64,000 nucleotides of DNA from Solenopsis invicta (Eukaryota > Arthropoda > Insecta > Hymenoptera > Formicidae), in NCBI RefSeq assembly GCF_016802725.1, contig NC_052667.1, forward strand, positions 1,516,501-1,580,500, written 5' to 3'. Under the pieces are notes generated by a model. It did not search any database. It saw nothing but the letters and a program-made list of their open reading frames with translations, and was not told where the DNA came from. A program made the translations under genes and the position numbers. Below are positions 13,566 through 26,725 of the stretch, one piece after another (position 1 is the first letter of the stretch; each line of letters opens with the position of its first letter).

Positions 13566-16145
13566 CCGGACAGATAGGCCAGGGTAGGGGGAGTAAAAAG
13601 CATTCCCGTGCGTTCCCGCCGCCCGGGTAACACCGTTAACGTTAACTCTATGAGCTACGGGGACGCAAGAAAAATGGAAGAGCACGCGGTAAAGATGTCT
13701 GTGAGGCGCGGATCTGTCTGAGTATAAATGTATAATGCGCGAAAAAAGAGTAGCTCACGCGCGCGGCGGAGTGGTGCCACTTCGGCTGCCTGCAAATTTA
13801 ATTAGTGTCTCTCTCTCTCTCTTTCTTTCTACTAGATACATTGACCCCGACGCTACAGGATTACTTCTATCTAATCATTCGAAGGAGAGACGGCTTTACA
13901 CACGCTTGCGTATATAGTGTTTACTATCGGGAGAAAAAGCGAAAAAACCTGCAATTTTCAAGGGATTTCTTCTTTGTTCTTGCTCATGGATTTTTATAAG
14001 ATTTTACTGGTAGGGAAATTTTTGAAATTATAATTTTTTATTTTAATGCTAACTCTTTCTCACAAAATTACTTTTTCATCATTTTTCCTTGATAATGTAA
14101 GATGTCAACAAACGATTAGCAATAAATAGTGCATTCACGTATATTAAATAACTAATAACTTAATGTTAGCTTCTTAAGTTTTAAAATATACATTCTATTT
14201 ATGCATGAATTTCATCTAACTATGCATATATAATTCATTATAATAATCCTTATCGTTCAAAATTGGCTTTGTATGTTTAATCACTCTTTGAATTCTGTAC
14301 TTTAGGTAAGCTAGATTTGTGTATTGCGAACGGATTGTTTTATACCATATTCAATTCATATTATTTTTTTTTTAATACTTTCTCACAAGTTTGATATTTA
14401 AAACTCAAGTGATTTTTCTTTATAATGATTAAGAGGATGGGGGAATTAAAAAGTGCACACAATAAAATAAATTTATTTTAATAAATAAACTCCATTTTAA
14501 AATGTCCTAATTTTACTTGGAATTTTGAACAAAATTCCTGAAAAATTCGGGAGTTCTCAAAAAATTCTTTTACCAAATTTGAGTAAACATCCTAATATAC
14601 TCGAGATACTCCGCGAGATCGGCTAACAGAAATTTTGGATTTGGGTAATTTAATCAAGAAAATCAATGCATCTCTCCCAATATGTAAAATCCTATCTCGG
14701 GTATGTGTACTTTATATCGCGAATACACCAAAGGGATTGGCGCCTATTGGCGCGCGCCAGCTTAAAATCCACACAGTGAAATTTCAACTTTTTCTCTATG
14801 CTGGATACTGCCCCGGATTTGAAAACTAGGAAGAATCCCATATGGTGTGACTACAGGTAGTTTCAATGCTGTGCATTGGTTCGAACTACGCGATTTATTT
14901 GCAGTTGGACTAGCTAGACCGTTTCGGTTTACATTCGTAAAGGATTTATGAAACCAACGTTTCATAGTCCTTTTGTTTTAAATATTCGTTATAAAACCAT
15001 GATTTTATTTTTAATAACTCTGATGCTTTTATGTAATCACTGTGTCATAGTTATATGTTTTTTTTTTAATAATACTGTTTCTTTAAATATTTTTTATACA
15101 ATACCTGTCAATATATGTCAGATTTCTCTTTGATGAAAAGTTTTAACCGTATTATTAATACCATTATTTTCAGTGAAGTTTTCAATGAAAATTCTGTTTC
15201 CTTTTTTTCAAATTGTTTTTATTGCATATATATCCTGTAATCTCATAGTGTTTTTTTATTTTGCAAGCATACATAAAACTATGTATTTCGTGTACTGACC
15301 ACATGCTGTAAGAAAAGAATCGCACAAGATTTATTAAAAATACTTTCATTTGAGAACTTTGAAAGATTTAAAAATTACCAAATCGGAGGAATGGTAAACT
15401 TAAAATACACGTCAAGTGACCTAATTTTAATAATCAAATTTAATTAACTGTTATCATTCTCTGTGTTAGCGATATGCAAGAGATATATTATCATAATGAA
15501 AATATTGTACATGAGAGTGAATGAAGTAATTACAAACTGTACGCTTTCCCTTCTGCTAATGTAAATATAATTGATTAAACATTAATTAAAGTCAATGCGT
15601 TGTTCTTCTATTAACGTTCGTCGATTAAATTCAAACATATCACCGTGTGCCGTGGAATGTTCGAATAAACGGTGAAATAGACACCGAGCCTTTCCATTTG
15701 TTCATCCGCGTAAACTCGTTTTCTTCGTTCTGCGAGAGTGAAGCGACCAGCTCTTGGACGGTAAATTAGGGACTGCATAATATATTCCCTCCCGCGACGG
15801 CGGCACAGAGTGAAAATTCTGCTTAAAAATTCAAAACTTGGAACGAGAGACCTAATATGCGCGCCGTGCGAACTATCGCTCATGGGGCTGAAAATGTAAG
15901 GAAGAGAAATGACTCTTATGACAGAAACTCAGAAATTGGACGAGGTAAGATAAAGGTTTCGCCAAGTTTGATAATGGAATGCCCGCCACTTTTGTTTCGC
16001 ATATCGCATTGTTCTCTGCAAATGGGGGAGGAGCTGTAACATTTTCGAGCATATACTACGAAAATAATGAATGCTATTTTGCGCTTTTAAAATATAAAAT
16101 AACTGTTCTTTATTCACCTTTACAAAATTTATATATTTTCGATTG

Positions 16146-16194
16146 AAAATGTTGATTTCTAAAAATGTTTTTGTTTCTAAAAATGTTGATTTCC
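16146..16194. repeat. Short tandem repeat of AAAATGTTGATTTCT-like units
   Basis: Three imperfect adjacent copies of a 15-18 bp AT-rich unit, recognisable by the shared AAAAATGTT and TTTCT segments. Confidence 0.7.
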
Positions 16195-16677
16195 ATCTGT
16201 ATGCTTTTGCACGTATTACGTGGATTTAATCTTGAGAAAATAATAAAAAAAATTATGCTACAAACTAGATAGATTAAATTACATAATTATAATAGGAATA
16301 GAATGTTTTAAAGAAGTAAGAGAAAACGAAATTAATCTTCAGAGAAAATATTTTAGATAAAGACATTAATTTTCTACTAGTTTGCACGTGAACTTGTTAT
16401 TTGACATTTTGAATTCTATTTTCAGTATAATATTCACGAATATCATACGATGTTTTACGAAATATACAGCCCTCGTGCGAGATATTAAAAAAAAAAATTG
16501 AATAATACCTAATTGGATCCGTCGCTGCTTATTTTATTTTCCCTCTCGTATTCAGGCGTAACTTTGAAATAAGTTTGATTAATCACAGAACAGTCAGGGA
16601 TCTCGACGAATCGCTTTGTTTGACGTTCAATTTGAAAACTGAGAGCCGCGGAATTTGGAAAAATTCAACTGTCGTCG

Positions 16678-16712
16678 ATAGAGAAAGAGAGAAAGAGAGA
16701 AAGAGAGAGAGA
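16678..16712. repeat. GA-rich microsatellite (GAGAAA units)
   Basis: A purine-only run of AGAGAGAAAG-type units followed by AGAGAGAGA. It is encoded as Arg/Glu/Lys repeats in a chance open frame. Confidence 0.85.
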
Positions 16713-17774
16713 ACGAACGTACAAATCCACGTTTCCTCTATGGTCGACAGACTGGAAAGGAAATCTATTCGCTATTCGCTCAGTTTTAATACGCTCGGAC
16801 TACCAGCATATATACATCCGTTTCCGTTTTCCGGCGCGTCGCCCGGCTGGCCGGCCGACCGGCCGCGTTGTCCTCCCTGGCATCCTCTTCCGTTGCCCGT
16901 CATCTCCTCCGCAAATATTCTCGCCGATCCTTCAATACCTGACCCAGACCAAATGCCCAGGATGCCGTCCGTTGGAAACGTTTTCTGGAGCGCGAAATTG
17001 TGACGTGACCTTTCTTCGTTCTGCATAACGCCGATATCTTCGCCCGAATTCGTTTTTCTCCTCGTTTCATCTCGGAAGCATTCAATCGTCCATCTTGAAA
17101 AGAGAGGCCAAATGTTACCATGGACCTCGTCAAATTTGACTTATGAATCGTTGAATTTATCATTCAGCGAAACTTGCTATTGTTATTTTGCGCATTGCGA
17201 AAACTGACTTTTAAATCGATTAAAATTTTGTCCATTTCCCATCAATGTAAATTAATTTTGATCTCGACTTAACGTATTCTTCTTTTTTAGTCTAAAATAA
17301 TAAAAACTCTAAAAATTAGATACTGATAAAAAAACAAGCTAAATCTACATTGATGGAAATAGATATTAAATTAATAGATGCATTACATTGAATTATTATG
17401 TCTTTGATCTTTAGCTTCATATTTCAATCGTATTCATATATACGATTTCATATAGTTATTTCATATAATAACTAAAACACAATTTCGTGTTTAATCGCAA
17501 AAGTCAATAATATTAATATATTAGTTATGAAAATTATTTTATTTTAATTACAAAGCGTATTAGATTATTAGCTCTCATAACCAAATCGTCGAGTTTTTAA
17601 AAATCTGAGATACATAATATATCTTCGCAGTACGTTGCGTAATATGTGTTTAAACGATTGCTTTAAACAGCTATCTCTGACAAAGTCGAAACTTTTAAAC
17701 GTAAAAGTTCTTCCGGTCATAGATACAACGAAAAATGCAGGTGACAACTATCTGATCAGTATTTCATGTTTTAG

Positions 17775-17904
17775 GGCCGCCATTGTCTGCAAGAGCGGTC
17801 CTCGGTGGAACGGCCGAACTGCCATGCGATATTCGTCCACCTCATCGCAACGATTCCGCTATCTTGGTCGTCTGGTACAAGAGTGACGTCATCCCGATCT
17901 ACAG
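17775..17904 (+). CDS. Sidestep-family Ig receptor, exon encoding the N-terminal half of Ig domain 1
   Basis: The open frame reads (x)GG-PPLSARAVLGGTAELPCDI and runs on through AILVVWYKSDVIPIY. In the numbering of the four-exon fragment this gives the first Ig cysteine at residue 17 and the core tryptophan at residue 33 (VVWYK). A G-G-T-A-x-L-P-C start followed by a VVWYK-type strand C and a D-V-I-P-I-Y strand is typical of Ig1 in the insect Side family. The acceptor is ttttag at 17773-17774, and the frame is closed just upstream by a TGA at 17753-17755. The donor is ACAG|gtaag, with a TAA reached at once in the intron. The exon starts with two bases of a split codon and ends with two (AG), which the first base of the next exon completes to Ser43. 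There is one N-glycosylation sequon, N25-D-S27. An alternative acceptor at 17792-17793 keeps the same frame. The preceding exon, expected to hold the signal peptide, was not found. The Ig fold and family are confident; the exact paralogue is not assigned. Confidence 0.93.
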
Positions 17905-18048
17905 GTAAGCCCTTAAGCCTTGCTTTTTATGGTTTAGAAGAAAAACCCCTGAGAGTTAACGTACATCGCATGCAAGAAGTCGTGGAATAAAAGGAATACG
18001 AATGGGGACATGGTTATATCTGTGACATTTTCTGATCTATTCCGATAA

Positions 18049-18054
<6 letters not shown>

Positions 18055-18105
<51 letters not shown>
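18055..18105. repeat. (AT)n microsatellite
   Basis: About 25 uninterrupted AT units lie 150 bp after the splice donor of the first recognised exon. Such self-complementary runs can extrude cruciforms and are often polymorphic. Confidence 0.97.
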
Positions 18106-18110
<5 letters not shown>

Positions 18111-18451
18111 ATTATGTTGCTAAAAGCTTTTGACAATTAATATCGTATTAAAAGATTCTACTAAATCTAATATAATTTTTATAATAATGTATTAATAAAA
18201 TTAATTAATACAATTAGGTTAAGAATGTTGAGAGAGACAAGAAATTGATCTCGTATATATATATATTTTTTAATATGATATTAATCTCTAATTCAGCTAT
18301 ATTGTGAGACTAATATAAGATAACAAAATTAAATTTGACACGTTTCTAAAACAAAAGTTATATTAGTATTTAACGTTGTATTTTAGCTACATACATCGTT
18401 GAATTTTATTTGAATAATACATGTATGAAAATTAACGAGAGAAAGAGATAA

Positions 18452-18461
<10 letters not shown>

Positions 18462-18507
<46 letters not shown>

Positions 18508-18509
18508 GG
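18462..18509. repeat. (GA)n microsatellite with GATA-type lead-in
   Basis: TAGATAGATAG leads into a run of about 20 GA units, followed by GGGAGAGAGGG. It directly precedes the first copy of the duplicated module. Confidence 0.95.
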
Positions 18510-18536
18510 ATTGAATGTTTTATTCAGTAGTATAGT

Positions 18537-18705
18537 GATTAATTATTTCTTTCCATCGACTCATTCATCTACTTTTATCACTTATCTTTTTTTCCTTCCG
18601 TATCGGGGTTAGATTATCATTACGATAGCATCGTATAAAAAAGCAGCATTCTAAATATACGATGTGCCTTCAAGTGAATAAAGGCGTAGCGTTAGGAAAT
18701 TGTCG
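18537..18705. repeat. Diverged tandem duplication, copy A
   Basis: Copy A shares an ordered series of blocks with copy B about 224 bp downstream: AATTATTTCTT, a CTCATTC block, TTTATCACTTATCT, GTATCGG, a CATTNCG block, TCGTATAAAAA, a GCANCAT-like block and ATATAC. Spacing between blocks is nearly constant. The alignment by eye is roughly 70 percent over about 150 bp. TTATCACTTATC contains two GATA-factor-type cores in reverse orientation, and TATAAAA resembles a TATA element. Function is unknown. Confidence 0.75.
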
Positions 18706-18759
18706 AAAGTCATAACGAGCTAAACTCGTCAGAAAGAGTCGCAGCGTTCTATCGCGTGG

Positions 18760-18930
18760 TGGATAATTATTTCTTCCTGCTGGCTCATTCGCCGACCTTT
18801 ATCACTTATCTCCTCCTCGTCCTGTATCGGAGTTAACTTACCATTGCGGTACGGTCGTATAAAAAGCGAGCACCCTGGATATACAACGTGACCTGCGCTC
18901 GTTAAACGTCACGATAAGGGCGACGATAGG
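18760..18930. repeat. Diverged tandem duplication, copy B
   Basis: This is the second copy of the module described at 18537-18705, more GC-rich than copy A. The double GATA-type block (TTTATCACTTATCT) is identical in both copies, and the GTCGTATAAAAAGCGAGCA segment is close to its counterpart, while the intervening DNA has diverged. It could be a duplicated regulatory module or an old segmental duplication. Confidence 0.75.
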
Positions 18931-19391
18931 AAGAAGTCCCGGGCGAGGTTGGTCCACGTAAGCGATATTCACGCGTGCGGCCACTACACTCGCGTGTAGC
19001 GAAGCAAAGCCGGGAGTCCGCTTTCGTGTGCGGACTAGACGTCGATTTTTCGATGGCAGCACCCGATACCGGGGCGGCCAGCCAGCCGCTTTGCGAAAAT
19101 GTGAGCTCGCCCGAGCACGAATCCGGCGAGGCAAAAAAATATACAAACTAGGGGTGGATAAGGGTGACTTTCATATTTACGACCACTCTGCAAACTTCCA
19201 CCGAATAATCATTGTTGACGTATTATACAAGGGTGTATCCGAATGGACTAAATAATGAAATTTTAAATTGTAGATTCGTTGTTACAACCATAAGTACGTA
19301 AAATATTTTAGTTTGCACGTAATAGAAAAACGTACGGAGAGTTGATATATATACCATTCACATATATTTTAAGGTCCAAAGTCGCGTATGT

Positions 19392-19408
19392 CACACACAC
19401 ACACACAC
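19392..19408. repeat. (CA)8 microsatellite
   Basis: A short perfect CA run followed by CGCGC. Confidence 0.9.
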
Positions 19409-22400
19409 GCGCAAACTTGTTAATTGTTTAATGTACCGTACTCTGCGTACGGAAAGAACAAAATAAAATGTATTTCTTTTAATTATTCATTTTTTAATTA
19501 TATTCCTTTGTGCGTGAGATCTCTCCGTAAAAATAATTACGTTAGTATCCGAAAAGCCATCATCCTCATAGCAAAGTAAATTCCTCGCAATTGCATGAAA
19601 ATGCAATTAAACGCAGTTCCACGAAATATAATCAAGCATCTCAAACATCAACTCCGGCATCGGTGTAATTAACTCTACGTTAGCATAAAACAAATAGTAA
19701 CTAAGTTACGAATCGGTTATACTGGGACTTCCTAAACTTTCCCTGAGTCGATTACGAAAGCTTCGAACCTAAATGTCTCCTGTGTCTTTGATATTATATA
19801 AACGGAATCTAAACATAAATATGTGATGGAGGAAATATAAAGTGAATGTTCGGAAACGCGCGCTGCACTCCAAGACGTTTCTCGAATAGCAGTTTGAGGA
19901 CCATTTCGTTAGACGAAAATGTTGCAAATATTATTCTTCGATCGCACGAGGAAAAGCACTCGCGCGAAAGCCAGGCTACTAAAAGATTGCTCGTTGGTAC
20001 ATCGGAGCTAGATAGAATCATCAGATCACGAGTCACAATTCACAACGTGGAATTGAAAGTCCGAATGAAAAAGCGATGGACCGTTTGTTACGCTTTCCTC
20101 GATACGTCAACCGCAATCAAATCGGCAGGCGTACTCACTCGTCAGATAGATACTTCTATTCCGCTGTCAGCACGCAATTCGCTGTCTGTCGCTCATGTAA
20201 AGTTGCCGACAAGACGAACGCCCACTATTCGGATTCATTCTTTGCACGCCGCTTTCTTATACCGTTTGTTTTTGAAATAGAAATATGACAGTATAGATTC
20301 CACACATTTCAAGTCCCAAATATATCAAAAGCCTGAAAAGATTTTTTCATGGTCTAAAAATTTAATTAAATTGCCCAAATAAGCTCCACAAAATTAAAAT
20401 ATCTCATCTCTTTTAAGCGCTTGTACATTTTAAGGTGCACAAATCTAAAATTTGGAACGCAATATCGCGCTGCACATTTAAATTTTAAAATAGCAGAGAT
20501 AAAGTTTAGTTGTTAGAAAGTATTTAAAAAAATTTTTTTTTTTTATTGTTTTTTCAAGTAGAAGAGATAAAATTTATTACTAATAATTTTGAATTTAGAT
20601 TGTCTGATAGGGGTAATAAAGTAAAGAGCTTTAATTGTGGAATTTAGCTCAGTCTATGAATCGTCATGACGGAAACCACGAGTGGCGCTGTAAATACTGG
20701 GTTCCGCGTATACATCCGCAGATTAGTCGGTAGGGCATATACATACAAATTAGATCTTGGAATCTACTGTTTACAGCGTCAAGAGAGCGGGCCCTTGCTC
20801 AGGTAACTGTTTTCAAACCAACAATTAGAGTCCATAGTTGCGGTTGCTCGTTCCAGATCCAATGTCGCTTTGTTGCACGACAGAGTTTTGCACTTTCTGT
20901 TTGTTGTATCTAAGTCTGAAAGGGGTCACGGTATACGCCATGTCAAGCCACGGTACAAGTGCGCACGACTGACCGAGTGCCGGGCACGTTGTGTGTCTCG
21001 GGCCATCTCCGCTTATCAATTTATAGGCCATTGAAAGACGCAGCGATCTTAATCAAATTAATCGCGTTTCGAAGTGCCGGCACGATCTCGTCGCTCTTTT
21101 CATTACGGTAATGCAAACGTCGCTATCAACTAATGGAAAACGCGCCTGGGACAGCCGGAGGGAATTACAAATGCGCATAAAGCGTAAGTAAACATCGATG
21201 TACTTCCGCCATTAACTCTAGCGACAATCGTAAACCGTTCATATCCGTCTACAGTCGCCGCGGCTCGTGCTGATGCTCTTGATGAATTCTATCGTACGAG
21301 CCACTTGCCTGGAGTATGTCGTCTCTTGCGGAATTGCTCCGCTAAAGCGCAGTCGTGAGATAATGGAGTCACATGCTCCCTTTTGGAGCCCGGAGAGGAA
21401 AGGAGGGAGAGCGAGAGGCTGTGAAGGAAGGACGTCCCTGCGAGATAATGGTGTATCGCGCCGATGGCGCGATTTAAGGGAAGCCGCTTTGTCAAACGCC
21501 GGTCATTTTTCACGGTCGCGGTGTGTACGTTATTCGTCACGTAACCGATTTTCTCTCTAACAGCTTTCGCCCGGCATTGAAAACGTCACGAGGATCCGCC
21601 TCGTAAATCACGTTAGATTGTAAAATTGACGCAAGTCGATAAATATATATCCGGACGATGACATTGTACGTCTCCGTATGTCGTATCGATCGCACTTCCA
21701 AAGGGAAGAAACTCCCGCGCTTTACGGAAAAACGACGCGGATCGTTATATTCGTCGCGCGTTTAACGACATAAATACCGCTGTAAGTTTTATGCTAATCT
21801 CCATCTGTTTGAAAGATAAAAGAATACCTAACGTCAAGCGATATATGAAATTGTCAAAAATTCGATTAGCTATTTCTTATTTGTCTATCGATTGATGAAA
21901 GGATGGGGAAAGGAGATAAGAGAGAGGAAAACTTGAGATTTTAACTACATTTTAACTAGATGTTAACTAGAATAGCAAACGAGCGTGTCAACGGATAATG
22001 TCTTCCTGCCTTGGTTGATGTATTTCAGTCTCGAAAATTGCTCTGTATTAGCTATTATCGGCTTTATTCATGGATACGTAATTTGCCAGTCACTTTACTT
22101 CAGACATGCCGGCGAATCGATACTCCGATAAGGACTGCCAGATAAGTTTAATTAAAACGATATTAACGGAAAGTCGATACAACTGTGCACCGTTCCGCGA
22201 GCATAAACATTAATCTTCAAAATCTCGATACCGCTTTTATATCGTTCGACAAGTTGAACGCAGGGCGTTGAGCATTGCTGCGCGTCAGACGCGTAATGTA
22301 AATTGTTATCAATTAAAGATATATTTCACGCGCGATCGCGTAATGAATATTAGATGCAATAAATTATGATATAACGTTCCTATCGCGCGCCACCGTTCAA

Positions 22401-22973
22401 ATTATGTTGTTTGATAATTTTGCGGCCCCTCTGCCCGGCCACCATTTAATGATGTCGAAAGGCTTGAAATCTGTTCGTCGAAAGCCATAAAGTTGGCTTA
22501 CATCGGGCGACCACATTACGCGTTATATTTGCATTACGCGACCGCGCAATTCTATTTTGCAACCCACAAACTTTTAAGCATCTTGTTATAACGCCGCTTT
22601 GGCGAAATCGATGTATATTTCGACGTTATTTTAATGTTATTAAAATGCCGCGAAAGCCATAGAGTCTGTGGAAACTTTGATCTTTTATATGAATACTTTA
22701 CTCGATCTGATTAAAATCTTTTCGTTACAAAATATAATCTCGAATTTTCAACTTTTGCTCGCGAGGTTGAAGGTACAAGGATACGAATAAAAAAAAGGAA
22801 TGCTAACGTTTATTTGTCGGTTGAACAATTATCTTACAAATCTCACAAACATCTTATTTTCCACGGTGCACTTAGCGCAAACATATGTAGTATACCAATT
22901 TCTGATATTGCAACCTCATTTCACCACGGCTATTTCAGCCAGCTCTTTGTTGTATTTTCGTTGTGCCGCGCAC

Positions 22974-22998
22974 GCTCTCTCTCTTTCTCTCTCTCTCT
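22974..22998. repeat. CT-rich microsatellite
   Basis: CT units with one TTT interruption. It explains the Ser/Leu-repeat frames seen in this part of the intron. Confidence 0.85.
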
Positions 22999-25810
22999 GT
23001 AAAGTCACGAAATGTCATAAACGAATTCAATTTGAAGTTGAATTGGCGTACGCGAGCGTTTTCATTAATGTCAAATCTCCTACATGCGTGCCACATTCGT
23101 ATACGGGCGAGTGGCGATCGTTGCATTTCGCGTTATTGCGAGATGCGCTTCGTTATGTATCTCGTAATCACAGGTAGTATCAACTTGCCTGCTTTAAAAG
23201 TGTCGGGGTTGACGTTGGTATAACATTACATTTCACAGTAGTGCCGCCGTCAGAGAGAACAAAATATATATTTAATTTTCGAGATTACTATTTGTCGAAA
23301 CAAAATCTCAACAGATTTGTTTACCTTACATTTCTTCCAGTTGTGTGTTGAGATGATGGAAAAATTTATTGCAGACATTTCTGACACTGCATTAATGTTC
23401 GAGAAAAAATTTTTAAAAAGTTTAGATGTAAAAGGGACAGTCTTGATTTTTTTTTTTTTCACATTTGTGAAAACATGTAACATTTACACACGCGGGAAAT
23501 TGGTAATCCATTGTGATTAAAAATTGAGATTTCTAAGGCTATAGCTTTCTTCCGAGCGTGTGTTATAAATATCGGAAAGCCATTATACCGTATCGTGCAA
23601 ACGGGGAAGAAGCGTCAGATCTCGCCCAGCCGGTGTACGCCAACATGCTAATCTATCGCACATTTGCATTACTATTTCACTGGCAATTATCGCCAATCTC
23701 GTTCCTTAGCCGTTACACGTGCGATCGTATACACCTGAAGCATGTAACGAAAATAGAAACAAAGAGGCGGCCACGAAAGGGAGATTGACGTTGCAAACGA
23801 AAGACGTAATAATTCTTCCGCGGTGCATAAATATTGCATAAGAATTGCGGGCTGCTATATTCGAGCGTGTTGTAAAGCGTTACATGCAAAACGAGATATC
23901 TGTTATTTTATTTAACAGTTTACACGTCCCCACGCGCAACTTTGCGATCGAATTAAAATTTCGAAACTTTATAACGTAGAAATCAATTGGCAGAGTGTGC
24001 TGCATATATAATGTCTATTGTGTGCGTTGGAAAAGAGGAAATTCATAATGAAACGAACGAAAAGCTAACACGGACGTTACAAGTTCATTATATTATGGTT
24101 AATGCATCATACTCATGCAAGATACTCAAGAAAATATTGACATTTCTATACGTGTCGCTGCGCGTTTCTCAAAATGTGCAGCGGTATCGTCATATATCTC
24201 AATTTTATTTACTCCATATAAGAGCAATGATCGTCGCCATCTACTTTCTATTTTTTATCTATTTCTATTCTATTGTTCCAATTTACGTTCAGACATTTGG
24301 AATTATTTAGTAGCTCGTCTGTTTTAGTATGAAAATCTGATATCTGCATATGACGTCAGATATTTCAAGAATATACGGAAATTAGAAAATTGAATTATTC
24401 TTTATTGTACCAATCAATACTTCAATGTATGGGCTAGGACAAACAAGTCACACTACTACTTTTTTAACATGCGATGTTATTACAAAATACTAATTTAAAA
24501 AGTTCTAAAAAGAACATGACGTTGTGCTACATTGTTATTTCCGCGCGATTTTTCTTTCTACCTATGCACGTTTGTAAATGTATGTTTGTCTAATACACAT
24601 GTGCATTTTGGTTGCCCATGTGTGTATGTTTTAGTAAAGGTCTTGGCAGTAGTAGAACCAAATTTGCAGTCAGGCAAACACAGTGATGCTATAACGGGTT
24701 GAGTCAGACGCCGACTTTGGGTAAAGTTAAGTCCACCAGACAATGCAAAATGTAAGTCTTAAGTCTTTAAGCGTATTGATCGACCACACCGAGCAATGTT
24801 TGCTTCCTGATGTAGAACCGAGACGCAGTTAAACGTAATTGCAGAATCGAGCCTTAAACCATTGAACTTAAATATCGCAAGAAATGCGAGAAAAAGTTGT
24901 TAAATTAATTCTAAATGAATTTGTAATACATCCACATTTTAAATTAATCTTGGCGTTCTTTGACTGCACGCGGATGAAATAAAAGGCGCTCTACGAAACT
25001 GAAATCAAAAAGACTTAAAGAACTCTTAATTTCTACGTTTACGTTAGCCGTGTTAATTAAACGTGCAAAAAGAGAGCACGTTTATTTGTATAGCATTAAG
25101 AACGAAACGTAAAGTTTTTACAAGGTACAGTCAAAGATATCGGTATAAAGTAATGAAGTGAAAATAATAATGGATCTGTAAAGAAAAGTAAAAAAAAAAA
25201 AAAACAAAACGGTGGTACTGCGGAGGGGCGATACGCATTTCTTTTTACCCCCTCCCCCTTCACTGATACATCTGTTGTGCCTTCGCTGATAAAATCGTTT
25301 AATTGAACTCTCAAACTCCCGAAACTCTCAGCGAAACTGCCCTGTCGATATTTCCAAATGTAACTCCGGGTCTAACTTCTCCTCTAACGTCATTTGGTAG
25401 TCTCATCACGTTTTTTCAGTCGTGCTGCACTGCACTGGGCTGGGTTGCTCTCGTAACTGCTATTAGCTCGGCCATGCCTGTCCGTCTACGAACTGCCAGT
25501 CTGTCCGTCTAGTCGTCTATACACGAACGGAAGCCCCGTCGCTTCGGTTCGACGGATTTTGACTGAATTTACCATTGAAAGCCTTTGATAAAATGTTTCG
25601 CGCGTAATGGCTAAAAAATCTCCGTCGGGAGAATTTCTCGCGAAATATCGTCGATTCACGAAGGTGGCGGGCGGTAATTTTACGACGCTTCGCATTACAT
25701 TGATACCGCCGGACGTAGCGTAACGCGATTATCTGTTCCAGCTTTGCGACGATGACGCGACGTGCATCACGCGCATCGGGTATAGGGAAAGAGAGGGGAA
25801 GGGGGTGAGA

Positions 25811-25830
25811 GGGAAAGAGAGAGAGAGAGA
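25811..25830. repeat. GA microsatellite
   Basis: GGGAAAGAGAGAGAGAGAGA, within a purine-rich stretch beginning near 25786. Confidence 0.85.
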
Positions 25831-26510
25831 ATACGCTTCATGGAAAAAGTACCACAAATTGGAGGGAACGTATGTAAGTGATCAAAGCAAAGCCGATGCA
25901 AAAAGTGTGCGCAAGAACGACTGAAGTTAGAAAGTTAGTAGAGAGAGCGCAGCGTATCTGCCGCTCGCCTTGTTTGCTTTCCGGATAATTACGGGAGGAC
26001 GGCGGAGGTCGCGCTATCGCGCACCACCGACCGAGCGCAATTACAGTTTTCGCAAAAGTCGCGGTTATGGTTACTCTGTAACGTACCCTTGCACCGTCGG
26101 ATGTACACAGCGGCGAAATATATAATCGCCGCTCGCAAGATAAAACGCGGCGGTCATTTGGCATAATGGAGTTATGACGTTGGGGCAACGGCATAATCGT
26201 TACGCTTACGCTCGTGCACGTGGAAACGTCGCGTAATCACCGAAACTGGGGCAAATTGGGAGGGAGAAAGGAGGGAGCTTCACACAGGGAAAAAAGGCAT
26301 CTGAGGAATGGAGTCGTAGGATCAAGAATTGCGTCACACGTACGGGAGAGTTGTCGAATGCGTACCACTTAAGTCATTTGATACTGATTCCTATTCTCAA
26401 ACATTAGAAATTGTAGCTTGATATTTCAAGTACATATTACTACAATGTTTGACATTTTTACTACAATAGTAAATTAATTTATGTAAGTTTTTAAGTCCCC
26501 TAAATGATCT

Positions 26511-26531
26511 AAAGGCGATCATATCGCCTTT
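26511..26531. repeat. Small perfect hairpin
   Basis: AAAGGCGAT and ATCGCCTTT flank a 3-base centre (CAT). It lies about 200 bp before the left end of the hAT-like element. No function is assigned. Confidence 0.8.
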
Positions 26532-26725
26532 GAAAATAATTTATGAATTGAAATAAAATTAAATTTAAAAAATCATTGATTCTTATTAATTTGTCAAAAT
26601 AAAAAAATAATTTGAATAAATATTTGTGCATATTTTTTATTCATATCAATTATAGTTTGATTATTATCACTTATCGGTCTCACATTAATAACATTTGTTG
26701 TAATAAAATTTGTATTAAATTGATT

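Larger units (their letters stand above)
13566..17774. other. Non-coding stretch directly upstream of the first recognised exon
   Basis: Mostly AT-rich DNA (13960-15560, 16040-16500, 17160-17640) with a GC-rich block near 16790-17010. It ends in the branch/acceptor region of the exon at 17775. No signal-peptide exon ending in the required phase (one base left over) could be recognised. The hydrophobic short frame near 15000 lies in poly-T/AT DNA and is not convincing. Confidence 0.6.
17905..26725 (+). other. Giant intron of the Sidestep-family gene, 5' part
   Basis: This is the beginning of a 28.1-kb intron (17905-46051) with GT at 17905 and AG at 46050-46051. It holds long AT and GA microsatellites close to the donor, a duplicated module at 18537-18930, and GC/CpG-richer non-coding DNA around 21050-22600. 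No nested gene on either strand could be supported, and the open frames here lack recognisable domains. Confidence 0.8.

Noticed and set aside
14948..15133. Hydrophobic + strand frame resembling a signal peptide upstream of the receptor
   Set aside because: The hydrophobicity comes from T-rich DNA, there is no donor in the phase required by the exon at 17775, and the composition matches the surrounding AT-rich non-coding DNA.
20705..20790. Second tRNA-like string (TTAGTCGGTAGGGC) and a short CGCTGTAAA inverted repeat around it
   Set aside because: No B box and no cloverleaf. The roughly 10-bp inverted repeat over 100 bp is too short to call an element.
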